64,000 nucleotides of DNA from DASUCS01 sp041166385 (GTDB lineage: Bacteria > Actinomycetota > Acidimicrobiia > Acidimicrobiales > JACDCH01), in assembly GCA_041166385.1 (NCBI GenBank), contig JBEEFW010000077.1:1-64000 (forward strand), read 5' to 3'. This document shows, one piece after another, positions 42,516 to 49,967 of this stretch. The position numbers and the translations under genes were made by a program. The notes under the pieces were generated by a model. That model saw only the letters and a program-made list of their open reading frames with translations, was not told where the DNA came from and did no database searches. Each line of letters begins with the position of its first letter. Position 1 is the stretch's first letter.

Positions 42516-43604
42516 CTAGTTAAGGCTCGCCGCCTTGCGTTCCTCGAGAAATCTGCGGAACTCCTTGGACGACGCGAACAGATGCCAGACACCCAACGCG
42601 ACGCTCAGCTTCTTAGCGCGGGCAGCAACCGGGACGAAGCATTCCGCTCCCGTGAACACCACCCGCATATCGAAACAACAAAGAGCTGACAACCTCGTCT
42701 TGCGCTCGTCTCGATACGCCGCTGCTTGGCGCACACCTTCAAGCACCCAGTCTTTGGTTGCCTTGTCTGACACCTTGCCGCCCTTGCTGCCAAAGCTACG
42801 GAGAACCTTGAGCTCAAGGACGGCATGTCGAGTCACTTTGCTCTGATCGAGTGGGTCGGACTCCTCGATCTCCAAGTCGAGTCGCCCAGTTGCTTGTGTC
42901 TGTTCGACACGCACACGGCAACTCGAGAATGCGCCGGTAAGACCCGCCCGTACGTAAACCTGAATCAGGTCCTCGGCATCGCTCGAGGCCCAATGCTTGT
43001 ACTGCGTCTTCCAGAGCTTCGCTGCCTTGCCCTGCGCTTCAGGCGTCACGAGCATCTCTGCGTGGACCTTGTCGATCACCGCGAAAATCTCGGCGAGGGA
43101 CAGTTCCGCACCCGAGAGTCTGATCTCCTCATATCGGTTCGGAGTGCCTAGGCCCGCGTCGTAGAACCGCGCCGTAGCAGGTTGAGTGCGAGGCTCAAAC
43201 AGAATCGCTGGAACGTGTCCAACCTTCAACTCATCGTTGACAAAACCGAAGACTGTCGCGTCGTTCCACTCTCCTAGAGGCAGCCCAATCCCCGCAGCGA
43301 CGACCGGATTGACAAACCACAGACGGCCGGCCACGGACGTGCGCCCGTTGTCGAGCATGGGCACGAACTCACAGGCGTTCAGCTCGACACCTTCAGGTGG
43401 GCTGGGTAGGAGGAGGAACACCGCCGGCGCGGCGAGATCATCCTGTGCGAGCCGTTTGCGGATTAGCTGGGTGACCCCCGCCCGGAATCGGATCTCGTCG
43501 GGCAGATCGGCGTCGACGCCTACACCCAGGTTGCCTTTGATGGTGCGCGTGAGCTCATCGTCGCCCCAATCATCCGTACCCGCGCTCTGGTTCTCAGGCG
43601 ACAT
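42516..43604 (-). CDS. PD-(D/E)XK-like nuclease, effector candidate
   Basis: A 362-residue protein. The C-terminal 170 residues have GRLDLEIEE followed by AVLELKVLRSFG (the D...ExK catalytic pattern of PD-(D/E)XK nucleases). The N-terminal half is an unassigned domain with a helical, charged composition. It overlaps the middle-component gene by 11 bases and ends 21 bases from the methyltransferase stop. The likely DNA-cutting component of the system. Confidence 0.72.
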   Translation of the reverse strand: MSPENQSAGTDDWGDDELTRTIKGNLGVGVDADLPDEIRFRAGVTQLIRKRLAQDDLAAPAVFLLLPSPPEGVELNACEFVPMLDNGRTSVAGRLWFVNPVVAAGIGLPLGEWNDATVFGFVNDELKVGHVPAILFEPRTQPATARFYDAGLGTPNRYEEIRLSGAELSLAEIFAVIDKVHAEMLVTPEAQGKAAKLWKTQYKHWASSDAEDLIQVYVRAGLTGAFSSCRVRVEQTQATGRLDLEIEESDPLDQSKVTRHAVLELKVLRSFGSKGGKVSDKATKDWVLEGVRQAAAYRDERKTRLSALCCFDMRVVFTGAECFVPVAARAKKLSVALGVWHLFASSKEFRRFLEERKAASLN

Positions 43605-44253
43605 TCGACAACCGCTCGTAGAGCGCCCGCACGTAGAGATGAATCTTTTCGGCGCTTGCTAGATCAACTTCCGGCGAGACGAGATCGCCAAATCGCAGAG
43701 CAACCTCCGCACTGCGATTTGATGTCGTCTTCCGACTCTCAATGTCGAGAAGCGCACCGACGTCGACGACAGGATCCGAGTAAGCCGCATCGGCGGCAGC
43801 AAGGCTCTCGACATGAGATGCTCCGAGCCCCGAGACTGCGAAGACGACCTCGCGGACAAAGGCGAAATGAGCGGCGTGCGTCTCGAAGGCGCTGGCAGCG
43901 TCGAGGATACGGGCGCCGAACTCTGGGTTAAGCGAGTAGCGCGCGTCGAGCCGCCACGCGTCATCGTCGGTCGGAACGTAGCGAACTGCGGAAGCAATCG
44001 CTACGCCGCGGCCGACCATCAGGTCGACGTCGCGTTGCAACACCGGCGAGATCGGGCCATCTCGTTGCTTGAGTAGTTGCGCATCGACTATCCGAAGGTG
44101 CCACACGGGCGACAGCGCATCGGCGAGGTATGCGATCGTATGGAGTTGCGCCAATGGCATTGGCGACAGTCCGGCCGCTACCGCCGAGTCAAGGATGGCA
44201 ATCAAGCGCAACTTGCGCTGCATGTCGCGGAGCGTGACGGCGTCGCTGCTCAT
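43594..44253 (-). CDS. Middle-component-like protein of an ABC three-component system
   Basis: A 219-residue protein with no catalytic motif. The N-terminal helix-rich block LILAIL-type (AILDSAVAAGLSPMPLAQLH then TIAYLADALSPVWHLR) and QLLKQRDGPISPVLQRDVDL resembles small adaptor proteins (MC) in reported ABC-three-component systems. It overlaps the ATPase gene by 4 bases and the nuclease gene by 11, so the three proteins are made together. Role: linking ATPase to nuclease is inferred. Confidence 0.65.
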   Translation of the reverse strand: MSSDAVTLRDMQRKLRLIAILDSAVAAGLSPMPLAQLHTIAYLADALSPVWHLRIVDAQLLKQRDGPISPVLQRDVDLMVGRGVAIASAVRYVPTDDDAWRLDARYSLNPEFGARILDAASAFETHAAHFAFVREVVFAVSGLGASHVESLAAADAAYSDPVVDVGALLDIESRKTTSNRSAEVALRFGDLVSPEVDLASAEKIHLYVRALYERLSNVA

Positions 44254-46238
44254 GGCTTGCTCTTGGCCCTACGGAAGAGATTCGAGCGAACGCGGGCGTA
44301 GTCCGCCTTCAGCTGACGAGTAGCCGCGGTCGGAGCCGCGAGCCGCAGGAGGTCAACTACTCGCGGGTCTCTGGCAGACCGAATCTTCGCGCGACGGATT
44401 AGATCTGGGATGAGGTTTCCTTCAATGAGATTGGAAGTGAGGATCAGCTTGTTGCCGCGCTTTGGATCGCCGAAGCGCGTGAGCACGTCTGCGGCTCGCG
44501 AGACGAAAACGGCGTCAAGAGAGGATTCCGGTGCGTCAATGACGAGCGTCCCGACCGGGGTTGCACCGGCGACCGCCATGAGAGTCATACGAAATGCAAG
44601 ATCGATGAACTCTCGCTGACTTTCGGACACTTGCTCGGGACCAGTCCGTCGGACCATCGACGGAAAGCTCGCACCGCCCATTTCGAGCTCGAACGCGGGA
44701 AACTCGACCTGCTCTCCGGACTCGCCGATGCGCGCCTTGTTTGGAGCCCAGACAAGGCGGCAGTCTTCGAGCAGAAACCCATGGGCGAACTCATCGAACG
44801 CAGACTTCACGGCTTCTCTTCGCTTCACAATGTCGCGGTTCGCCTTGCGGATGTAGGCCGCAAATGTCGCGCGCCTCTCAACGAGCTCACGCTTCTGTAG
44901 CTCGACGAGGCCGAGCAACCCTGCGAGGTCGGCTTGCTTCTTGTGAAGATCGAGGTCGTCGGGGGGCAGTTGCCGGATCAGTGCGTTGATCCGAGCTCGC
45001 CGTTGGGAGACATTCGCATTGAGTTCCTGCAATTCGTCCAACATCGCGTCGAATCGAGCCTCCGTGACGAGAAGGTCGTCGCTCGCGGCGGTAAGGAGGT
45101 CCTCGGCGGCAGCTAGGGACGCCGCCGCCTTGTTGATCGCGCGGGTCGTAGCGGACTTGGTATTCGTGGCCTGGTCGAGAGGAGTCCCACAGACAATGCA
45201 GGCGTGTGCCGCGACACGAGATCTCAATTCGGCGGCCGCGTCCGGCGCGCTGTTTCCGCACGCAAGGCACTCGCCATCTGAGAACAGTCGAGCCAAGAGA
45301 TACCGAGCTGTCTCGCCCGCCGTCGGAAATGAGGCTTCAATAGCCATCAACTGGCGGCGCTCAAGGTCTCGGTACGCAGATTCGTGCGCGTGTTCTGCCT
45401 GAAGGGCTCGTAGGCGTGCGGCTTGACGTTCTCCCTCCGCGGAAGCAACGGCGTCGTTGAGGTTCGCTATGCGCGGCTCGTCGATCCGCTGAAGCTCTTC
45501 AAGGGCACCTAGTTCTGCCTTCACTGCGTCGACATCGCCCACGAGGGCCTCCGACTTAGCGAGCGCGGACTGCTCTCTTGAAAGGGCTGCCTGCAGGTTT
45601 CGCATTCGGCTGTCCAGCTCGAGAATCTCCCGCTCCTGAGCTCTCCACTCGGTGGACTTCGCCGGCGGCAGGAAGAGGAAGCGGAGTATCTGCTTCTGCG
45701 CAGACGGATCCCATACGAGGGCGCGGCGATCCTCGAAGTAGAAGACGAGATGCCGAAGAAGCAAGATCCAATCGCCGAATGACGCGAGCCCCGCGTGCTT
45801 CAAGATCGCGTCCTGATAGGCAGGCTCCGACGCATCGACGGCCTGTCCATCAATTGACAGCGCCTCAAGGTCGAGCATGCGAAGCGAACGAGTTACTGCG
45901 ATGTTTGTCGGCCCAAGCATCATCGACAGACTGGCGGTGGCTGACGCAGCATCGTCTACTACCCGCGCTGCGAAGAGGCGTCGATCGGATCGTGCGATCT
46001 GGCGAGCATCGACGCTCCTGTTGCCGAGTTCACCTCCGCTGCTGAGCCCCGGGATGTCGTATGGCCCAGCGCACAACCGATACAACAGGGTGACGAGGGT
46101 GGTCTTGCCCAGTCCATTCGCACCAAGAACGAGCGTCAGACCCGGCTTGAATTCGACGGCGATGCCTTCGTCGTTTTCGCCGGGATAGAGGTCGAAGCCG
46201 CTGACGCCGAGGCTCTCGAACACAGGAAACGAAATCAC
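44250..46238 (-). CDS. Rad50/SMC-like ABC ATPase with zinc hook
   Basis: A 662-residue ATPase. Walker A is GANGLGKTT at residues 39-47; the C-terminal half ends with the Walker B-type VIDAPESSLD and signature-region residues. Between them are two coiled-coil stretches separated by a pair of cysteine motifs (CLACG, CIVCG), a Rad50-type zinc hook. It likely senses DNA ends or replication intermediates. GTG 46238 is selected over 46358 because of the AGAAGGG ribosome site and lack of conserved residues upstream. Confidence 0.82.
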   Translation of the reverse strand: MISFPVFESLGVSGFDLYPGENDEGIAVEFKPGLTLVLGANGLGKTTLVTLLYRLCAGPYDIPGLSSGGELGNRSVDARQIARSDRRLFAARVVDDAASATASLSMMLGPTNIAVTRSLRMLDLEALSIDGQAVDASEPAYQDAILKHAGLASFGDWILLLRHLVFYFEDRRALVWDPSAQKQILRFLFLPPAKSTEWRAQEREILELDSRMRNLQAALSREQSALAKSEALVGDVDAVKAELGALEELQRIDEPRIANLNDAVASAEGERQAARLRALQAEHAHESAYRDLERRQLMAIEASFPTAGETARYLLARLFSDGECLACGNSAPDAAAELRSRVAAHACIVCGTPLDQATNTKSATTRAINKAAASLAAAEDLLTAASDDLLVTEARFDAMLDELQELNANVSQRRARINALIRQLPPDDLDLHKKQADLAGLLGLVELQKRELVERRATFAAYIRKANRDIVKRREAVKSAFDEFAHGFLLEDCRLVWAPNKARIGESGEQVEFPAFELEMGGASFPSMVRRTGPEQVSESQREFIDLAFRMTLMAVAGATPVGTLVIDAPESSLDAVFVSRAADVLTRFGDPKRGNKLILTSNLIEGNLIPDLIRRAKIRSARDPRVVDLLRLAAPTAATRQLKADYARVRSNLFRRAKSKP

Positions 46239-46368
46239 TACGGGACCCTTCTGGTTCCTGACGCTGAGGGCGCGACTGTCAGTGCCAGCCCGCCGATCAC
46301 TTCCACGTGGTGACAGTACTGAGGTCGCACGCTCGTAGCTCGAGCGTCTGGCGAGCACCGAGGCCGGA

Positions 46369-46731
46369 CTAGCGCGTCGGGCCTTCCGTCCTCGCCTGGC
46401 CTGCGATGAAGGCCCCGATTGCGTCGAGGGAAAATCGCGTGGAACTCCCGATCTTGATTGATGCGAGTTCGCCGTTGCGGACGAGGCGATAGAGGGTCGT
46501 CCGACCGACCTTCAACCTCTCCATCGCCTCCGCTGGAGTGAGCAGGCGGGGTTCCCCGGGAGCCGGTCCTTCTTCGCGTCGCTTTGTCGGCTCCTGTGGC
46601 TGCGGTTTCGCACGAGACGCGGCTAGCGCCGCCCGCTCAGTCGCCAACACCTCATTGAGTGCGGCCTTGAGCGCCGACAGGTGCCTCTCGATAGCGCGTA
46701 CGTGATGCAGGGCCTCGTCTGACGGACACAC
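46369..46731 (-). CDS. Excisionase-like HTH protein
   Basis: A 120-residue protein. The C-terminal MerR/excisionase HTH (LLTPAEAMERLKVGRTTLYRL then NGELASIKIGSSTRFS, in part) follows an N-terminal coiled coil (HHVRAIERHLSALKAALNEV) and a Pro/Lys-rich linker. GTG start at 46731. It is close to the right end and may bind the ATAGAGCGCCA site at 46753 as a directionality factor for a recombinase supplied elsewhere. Confidence 0.7.
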   Translation of the reverse strand: MCPSDEALHHVRAIERHLSALKAALNEVLATERAALAASRAKPQPQEPTKRREEGPAPGEPRLLTPAEAMERLKVGRTTLYRLVRNGELASIKIGSSTRFSLDAIGAFIAGQARTEGPTR

Positions 46732-46752
46732 GGGCCTACACTAATAGTGTGC

Positions 46753-46840
46753 ATAGAGCGCCACATGCCTCACGTGACGACAGTCAGGGGGTCGCAGATC
46801 CGTCCACAGAAGTCCAGGTCAGTCCACTGAAGTCCAGGGA
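46753..46840. repeat. Right-end repeats of the tRNA-Pro element
   Basis: One ATAGAGCGCCA (46753-46763) matches the left-end tandem set. Two further near-tandem copies of GTCCACNGAAGTCCAGG lie at about 46802-46840, directly before the core. Together with the left set they suggest an organised recombination site at both ends. Confidence 0.6.
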
Positions 46841-46850
46841 AGACCCCATG

Positions 46851-46889
46851 CCCCCAGTCAGGTGCGCTACCAAACTGCGCTACAGCCCG
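46851..46889 (-). tRNA. tRNA-Pro(GGG), 5' half, split by an insertion
   Basis: Minus-strand sequence CGGGCTG-TA-GCGC-AGTTTGGTA-GCGC-A-CCTGA-CTGGGGG: acceptor 5' strand, D-arm, 5' side of the anticodon stem, and the anticodon loop. The sequence after the loop is element DNA and cannot form a T-arm. The promoter side is retained (TAGGGT lies upstream on the minus strand), so an aberrant transcript could still start here. Confidence 0.9.
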
Positions 46890-46971
46890 TGATGCGTCGC
46901 CGACCCTAGCAGCGCGTTCGTTCGGCACCCGCTCACTCTTGGCACCGTTGACGACTGTTTCGGTCGCTATC

Positions 46972-47007
46972 CGCGCCAAGAGTTGCGGCCATCCAACTCT
47001 TGGCGCG
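46972..47007. repeat. Perfect hairpin outside the element
   Basis: Thirteen-bp arms beginning CGCGCCAAGAGTT and closing in AACTCTTGGCGCG with a 10-base loop lie between the tRNA 5' half and the next gene. No U-run follows on either strand. It might stop transcription of the minus-strand genes at 47074 or be a protein-binding site. Confidence 0.5.
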
Positions 47008-47073
47008 TTCGACGACGTTCCACGTCGCCGACGGTCCACAGTGGCGAATTCGCGCTTCGCTGCGAAGGGGTGG

Positions 47074-47286
47074 TCAGACGACCCAGCTGATGAGTTGGAT
47101 GAAGCGCCAGCCGAGGTAGACGACGGCGAGCACGATCATCAGCTTGAAATGCCACGGTGCCTTGTACTCGGTCGCCTCTTCGATCTCTTGCGGTGAAGCG
47201 ATCTGCAATCCGCATGCTGGGCACTTGCCCGTGACGGGCATGGTGTTGGGGCTCCAGAACTTCGCGCAGTCCTCGCAGAAGGGCAA
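47074..47286 (-). CDS. Zinc-ribbon membrane protein downstream of accD
   Basis: A 70-residue protein with CEDC and CPAC zinc-ribbon pairs (residues about 4-26) and a transmembrane segment near the C-terminus (FKLMIVLAVVYLGW). TTG 47286 is chosen, 10 bases after the accD stop. It may be a partner of acyl-CoA carboxylase or an unrelated small membrane protein; function not known. Confidence 0.55.
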   Translation of the reverse strand: MPFCEDCAKFWSPNTMPVTGKCPACGLQIASPQEIEEATEYKAPWHFKLMIVLAVVYLGWRFIQLISWVV

Positions 47287-47296
47287 CGGTGCTCGA

Positions 47297-48826
47297 TCAG
47301 ACGGGCGGGACGCCGTGGCGTCGGTCGCTGAAGGAGCGATCCTTGACGCGGGCGAACTCGAGGCGTTGCACGATCTCGCGGCGCAGCTGCGGAAAGTCGA
47401 CAACCGCGTCGATCACGAGCTCTGACGCGAGGTGGATGAGCTCGACGTCCTCCTCGTAGATGCGTCGCTGCTCGGCGATGAACGCTTCCCGCTCGGCCGG
47501 GTCCTCGATCGCGGCGATCTTGTTGGCGAACACCGCGTTCACCGCAGCTTCCGGTCCCATCACCGCGATCTTGGCGGTGGGCAGCGCGATCGTCGCCTCG
47601 GGCTCGAATGCCGGGCCGGACATCGCGTACAGGCCGGCGCCGTACGCCTTGCGCACGATCACCGACAGCTTCGGCACGGTCGCCTCGGACACGGCCGTGA
47701 CCATCTTGGCGCCGTGGCGGATGATGCCCTGGCGCTCGACGGCCGTCCCGACCATGAAACCGGGCACGTCGGCGAGGAACACGAGCGGGACATTGAACGC
47801 GTCGCACAGGTTGATGAACCGCGTGCATTTGTCGGCCGAATCGACGAACAGCACGCCCCCGAGCTGCGCCGGGTTGTTGGCGACGATGCCGACGGGTGCG
47901 CCGTCGAGCCGTCCGAAGCCGACGATCACCTCCGGCGCGTAGAGCGGTTTGATCTCGAAGAACGACTCGCCGTCGACGAGGCCGTCGATCAGCTCGTGCA
48001 TGTCGAACGGAATGTGCTCGTCGGGCGGGACGATATCGGCGGTGATGTCGTGCAGCGGCGCTTCGGCCGCATAGTGCGGCGGCGCGTCGCGCCACGACGA
48101 CGGCAGGTACGTGAAGAACGCCTTCGCTTGATCGATTGCGTCCTCGTCGTCGACGGCGAGGTTGTCGCCGCAGCCCGACACGGTGGCGTGCATGCGGGCC
48201 CCGCCCACCTCCTCGAGCGTGGTGAGCTCACCGATGACCATCTCGGCCATGCGGGGCGAGCCGAGGTACATCGACGCGTTGCCCTCGACCATCACGACGA
48301 TGTCGCAAAAGCTCGGGATGTAGGCACCACCGGCCGCCGACGGTCCGAACAGGCAACAGATCTGGGGGACGCGGCCCGACAGCTTGATCTGGTTGTAGAA
48401 GATGCGCCCCGCGCCGCGGCGGCCTGGGAACAGCTCGACCTGGTCGGTGATGCGCGCGCCGGCGGAGTCGATCAGCCAGAAGATCGGGGTCTCGTGCCGC
48501 AGGGCGTACTCGGTGACGCGGATCATCTTCTCGACGGTGCGGGCCCCCCACGACCCGGCCTTGACGGTGGTGTCATTGGCGACGACACACACGGGCCGTC
48601 CGTCGACCCGCCCGATCCCGGTCACGACGCCGTCGGCCGGCAGGTCGCCGGTCGGCGCCATCGTGTTGGCGAGCAGCGCGTCCTCCACGAAGGAGCCCTC
48701 GTCGAGCAAGAGCGCGATGCGATCGCGGACGAAGAGCTTGTTCTGCGCAGTGAGCTTGCCGCGTTGCGCGTCGAGGTTCCCGGCCAAGGCGCGCTCTGTC
48801 GCCTTCGCCAGCTCCTCGTCGTTCAT
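47297..48826 (-). CDS. Acyl-CoA carboxylase beta subunit (carboxyltransferase)
   Basis: A 509-residue carboxyltransferase of the propionyl/acetyl-CoA carboxylase type. It has the two crotonase-fold halves, GAGRIFYNQIKLSGRVPQIC in the N-terminal half and GGVLFVDSADKCTRFI and PGFMVGTAVERQGII in the C-terminal half. It would carboxylate acetyl-, propionyl- or longer acyl-CoA with a separate biotin subunit, which is not in this window. It starts one base from the phosphatase stop. Confidence 0.93.
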   Translation of the reverse strand: MNDEELAKATERALAGNLDAQRGKLTAQNKLFVRDRIALLLDEGSFVEDALLANTMAPTGDLPADGVVTGIGRVDGRPVCVVANDTTVKAGSWGARTVEKMIRVTEYALRHETPIFWLIDSAGARITDQVELFPGRRGAGRIFYNQIKLSGRVPQICCLFGPSAAGGAYIPSFCDIVVMVEGNASMYLGSPRMAEMVIGELTTLEEVGGARMHATVSGCGDNLAVDDEDAIDQAKAFFTYLPSSWRDAPPHYAAEAPLHDITADIVPPDEHIPFDMHELIDGLVDGESFFEIKPLYAPEVIVGFGRLDGAPVGIVANNPAQLGGVLFVDSADKCTRFINLCDAFNVPLVFLADVPGFMVGTAVERQGIIRHGAKMVTAVSEATVPKLSVIVRKAYGAGLYAMSGPAFEPEATIALPTAKIAVMGPEAAVNAVFANKIAAIEDPAEREAFIAEQRRIYEEDVELIHLASELVIDAVVDFPQLRREIVQRLEFARVKDRSFSDRRHGVPPV

Positions 48827-48827
48827 G

Positions 48828-49907
48828 TCAGGACTTGCGAATCGCCAAGATGGCGATGTCGTCGTTGATCGGCGACGAGGCGAAGTCGCGGGCCGCTTCG
48901 ATCAGTGTTTTGCACAGCACGTCGGGATCGACGCCGGGATCCCGGCGCAGGAAGCTGGCGATGCGTTCCTCGCCGAAGAGAGCTTCGCCGTCGCGCGCTT
49001 CAGCGAGTCCATCGGTGTACGTCAGGAGGAGGTCGCCGCTCTCGAGGGTGATCTCGCGGCTGATGTAGCTCGCGTCAGGGTCGAGGAGCAGCAGCGGTCC
49101 GGTGGCGCGCAACGGTTGCACCTCGCGGTCGTGCCACAGCCAGCCCGCGGGGTGTCCGGCCGACGCGAACCGCAGCGTGCCCGCCTCGGTGTCGAACACC
49201 GTGACGAGCAGCGAGATGAATTCCTCGGGACGCGCTTGCGCGCCCATCTGCACGTTCAGCTCTTCGAGGGCCTGCGCCGGATCGCGGTACTGGCGGAGGA
49301 AGACGCGCAGCAAGTACTTCGCCTGGAATGCGGTGATCGACGGCTCGATGCCGTGGCCGGTCACGTCGCCGATGACCGCGACGACTCGTTCGGGGGCGAC
49401 GCGGAACACGTCGTAGAAGTCACCGGCCATGAGTCCGGTGCCGGGTTGGTACACGCGGCCGACGTGGAAGCCGGCGAAGTCGGGCAGGTCGTCGGGCGCC
49501 AATCGCTCCGCCCACTTCCGAGGAGCGAGCTCTTCCTGCGAGAGCACCTCCTCGGCCCGCCGCTCGAGCATGGCGCGCTCCTCGAACAGTCGCGACTCGC
49601 GAATGAAGTCGCGCCCATAGAAGATCGAGACGGCGATCGGCACGAGGATGAACGCGTAGAGCGTCACCGCGCTCGACTTGTCGCTGACGCCCACCGCGAG
49701 TGACGCAGTGGCCAACAGCACGTAGAGCGCGGTGGTGTGGAGCTCTTTGCGGAAGGCGGCTCGGGCCAGCGCCGTGGCATCGTTGTCAGGACCGAACTCG
49801 GCCTCGACTCGAAGTTCCACCTTGCGCAGGTACCGGGCGGACCGCCCCCAGACCGCTGCCGCGACCAGGCACGCAACGGCCACGAGGACCAGGAGGGGTT
49901 GGTGCAT
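48828..49907 (-). CDS. SpoIIE-type PP2C phosphatase, membrane-anchored
   Basis: A 359-residue protein. Residues 1-100 have one to three hydrophobic segments (LLVLVAVACLVAAAVW; FILVPIAVSIFYG). A short coiled coil (ERAMLERRAEEVLSQEEL) precedes the PP2C-type domain, with metal ligands in MAGDFYDVF, IGDVTGHG, FASAGHP and YTDGLAEARD. It probably dephosphorylates an anti-sigma-factor antagonist; no such gene lies beside it. Confidence 0.87.
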   Translation of the reverse strand: MHQPLLVLVAVACLVAAAVWGRSARYLRKVELRVEAEFGPDNDATALARAAFRKELHTTALYVLLATASLAVGVSDKSSAVTLYAFILVPIAVSIFYGRDFIRESRLFEERAMLERRAEEVLSQEELAPRKWAERLAPDDLPDFAGFHVGRVYQPGTGLMAGDFYDVFRVAPERVVAVIGDVTGHGIEPSITAFQAKYLLRVFLRQYRDPAQALEELNVQMGAQARPEEFISLLVTVFDTEAGTLRFASAGHPAGWLWHDREVQPLRATGPLLLLDPDASYISREITLESGDLLLTYTDGLAEARDGEALFGEERIASFLRRDPGVDPDVLCKTLIEAARDFASSPINDDIAILAIRKS

Positions 49908-49967
49908 TTCCTCGACGATCGTAGTTGCTGGATCCGCCCGAACCGTTACGAAGAGGTCACGTTCCGC

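Larger units (their letters stand above)
39685..46859. mobile_element. Integrative element inserted in a tRNA-Pro anticodon loop
   Basis: A 7.17-kb unit with 9-bp core CCCCCAGTC at both ends (39685-39693 and 46851-46859), which is the anticodon loop of tRNA-Pro(GGG). It carries an intact tRNA-Pro(GGG), two excisionase-like HTH proteins, a divergent pair of XRE regulators, a DNA methyltransferase, a nuclease, a middle-component-like protein and an ABC ATPase. No integrase, relaxase, Rep or structural genes are visible. Base composition is lower in GC than in neighbours. Confidence 0.82.

Noticed and set aside
46239..46358. An N-terminal extension of the ABC ATPase from 46358
   Set aside because: The extension is Arg/Ser-rich with no conserved residues, whereas GTG 46238 has a good ribosome site and a normal start for the ATPase fold.
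39647..46889. Trans-spliced split tRNA as in some archaea
   Set aside because: There is no intron-like complementary flanking sequence on the two halves to pair them, and the intact tRNA inside the element offers a simpler explanation.
46972..47007. Intrinsic terminator at the hairpin right of the element
   Set aside because: The stem is strong but no U-tract follows on either strand, so it is listed only as a repeat.
47432..48868. A plus-strand frame antisense to the carboxyltransferase gene
   Set aside because: No domain and atypical composition; carboxyltransferase signature is on the minus strand.
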